From contig JAZNJX010000068.1 in the NCBI GenBank assembly GCA_045578245.1, forward strand, positions 1 to 14,339: a DNA stretch of 14,339 bases. Reading direction: 5' to 3'. Below, piece by piece: positions 13,783 through 14,339 of the stretch; positions within the stretch are counted from its first letter, which is position 1; every line of letters begins with the position of its first letter. The notes below the pieces were generated by a model. The model was not told the DNA's origin and did not search any database. It saw nothing but the letters and a program-made list of their open reading frames with translations. The stretch comes from Fimenecus sp045578245. Its GTDB lineage: Bacteria > Bacillota > Clostridia > Oscillospirales > Acutalibacteraceae. Both the position numbers and the translations under genes were made by a program.

Positions 13783-14339
13783 ATGAGCGAAAATCGTGGT
13801 ATGCAGTATGCAGAAATACTTTCAAAGCTTATTAAAGTTGAAACAATTTCTTCAAGGGACAACAAAGACAGAACAAAATTTTTAGAATTTCATAAAGTCC
13901 TTCGTGAAACCTTCCCTAACTTTTTCAATACTGTGGAATGTGAGGAGTTCGACGGTAGCCTTTTACTTAAATGGAAGGGTACGGACTCATCTTTAAAACC
14001 GGTAATGCTTATGAATCATCACGACGTTGTTGAAGCAAGTGGTGAGTGGAAATATCCTCCTTTTTCAGGTGAAATTGCAGAGGGCAGAGTATGGGGCAGA
14101 GGTACGCTCGATACAAAGGGTGGCCTTGCTATGATGTTCCAGGCTGCCGAAGAATTAATCAAAGAGGGCTTCACACCAAGAAGAGATACATATTTCGTAT
14201 CAACCTGCACAGAGGAAACCGGTGGCGAATGTGGTAATGCTATGTCACTTGAACTTAAGGAAAGAGGCCTTGACTTCTATATGGTTCTCGACGAGGGTGG
14301 TATGATTCTCTATGACCCAATCGGTGGTGCTGACGGCAC
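13783..14339 (+). CDS. M20-family metallopeptidase, N-terminal part (cut by the window)
   Basis: 185 complete codons of a di-zinc aminoacylase/carboxypeptidase-type enzyme; the rest lies beyond the window. The start MSENRGMQYAEILSKL follows AGGAGAT. The catalytic-domain motifs are in order: HxD at 79-81 within MLMNHHDVVEASGEW, the bridging Asp110 in GRGTLDTKGGLAMMF (106-120), the general-base Glu pair E144-E145 in CTEETGGECGN, and Asp170 in VLDEGG. PPFSG between the first two is typical of the CPS1/dipeptidase-like branch of M20, whose members hydrolyse N-acyl amino acids or dipeptides. There is no signal peptide, so it is probably cytosolic. It is transcribed away from the DUF4474-like pair. 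The family is certain; the substrate is open. Confidence 0.93.
   Translation, partial: MSENRGMQYAEILSKLIKVETISSRDNKDRTKFLEFHKVLRETFPNFFNTVECEEFDGSLLLKWKGTDSSLKPVMLMNHHDVVEASGEWKYPPFSGEIAEGRVWGRGTLDTKGGLAMMFQAAEELIKEGFTPRRDTYFVSTCTEETGGECGNAMSLELKERGLDFYMVLDEGGMILYDPIGGADG

Overview
The window looks like a chromosomal segment from a low-GC, Gram-positive Clostridia-type bacterium, plausibly a gut Oscillospiraceae/Ruminococcaceae-like lineage. The reasons are an AT-rich sequence with sigma-A consensus promoters and strong AGGAGG-type ribosome binding sites, a T-box leader in front of pheS, the Firmicutes gene order rplU-prp-rpmA with a cleavable L27 N-terminus, and two secreted DUF4474-like proteins. 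The lineage is inferred from gene content; no search was run.

Layout. 1-1025 (minus): pheS, missing only its last codons, preceded by a T-box leader (about 1117-1369) with a UUC specifier, a UGGU acceptor-binding bulge and an intrinsic terminator, driven by a near-perfect promoter. 1405-1887: non-coding and repeat-rich, with one full 84-bp dispersed repeat, a truncated copy, and a roughly 307-bp inverted-repeat-bounded element full of nested hairpins. 1888-5526 (minus): a 1212-residue exported protein with two metallophosphatase domains, a Pro-rich stalk and a C-terminal membrane anchor. 5687-6370 (minus): a MacB/LolD-type ABC ATPase without a permease beside it. 6451-7131 (minus): tcdA/csdL-like tRNA ct6A dehydratase, whose predicted 5' leader holds a repeat-like hairpin. 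Its promoter overlaps the divergent promoter of ychF.

7332-8426 (plus): ychF. It is followed by the second copy of the 84-bp repeat (8434-8517), a tRNA-Arg(CCG) gene, and the rplU-prp-rpmA operon with a structured leader that may be the L21 autoregulatory leader. Prp is the protease that trims the L27 made by the last gene, and the genes overlap by 1 and 8 bases, so their translation is probably coupled. 9786-11000 (plus): an AlaA-like aminotransferase, ending at a bidirectional terminator shared with the opposing gene. 11103-12296 and 12431-13621 (both minus): tandem paralogous secreted DUF4474-like proteins, each with its own promoter and terminator. 13783-end (plus): the N-terminal part of an M20-family metallopeptidase.

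Most of the window is housekeeping: translation, tRNA modification and amino-acid metabolism. The parts most worth a second look are non-coding (the dispersed 84-bp element, the inverted-repeat element and the tcdA leader hairpin), followed by the exported proteins: the double-headed phosphoesterase and the DUF4474 pair. I saw no phage, transposase, CRISPR or toxin-antitoxin genes, and no clear multi-gene novel system.
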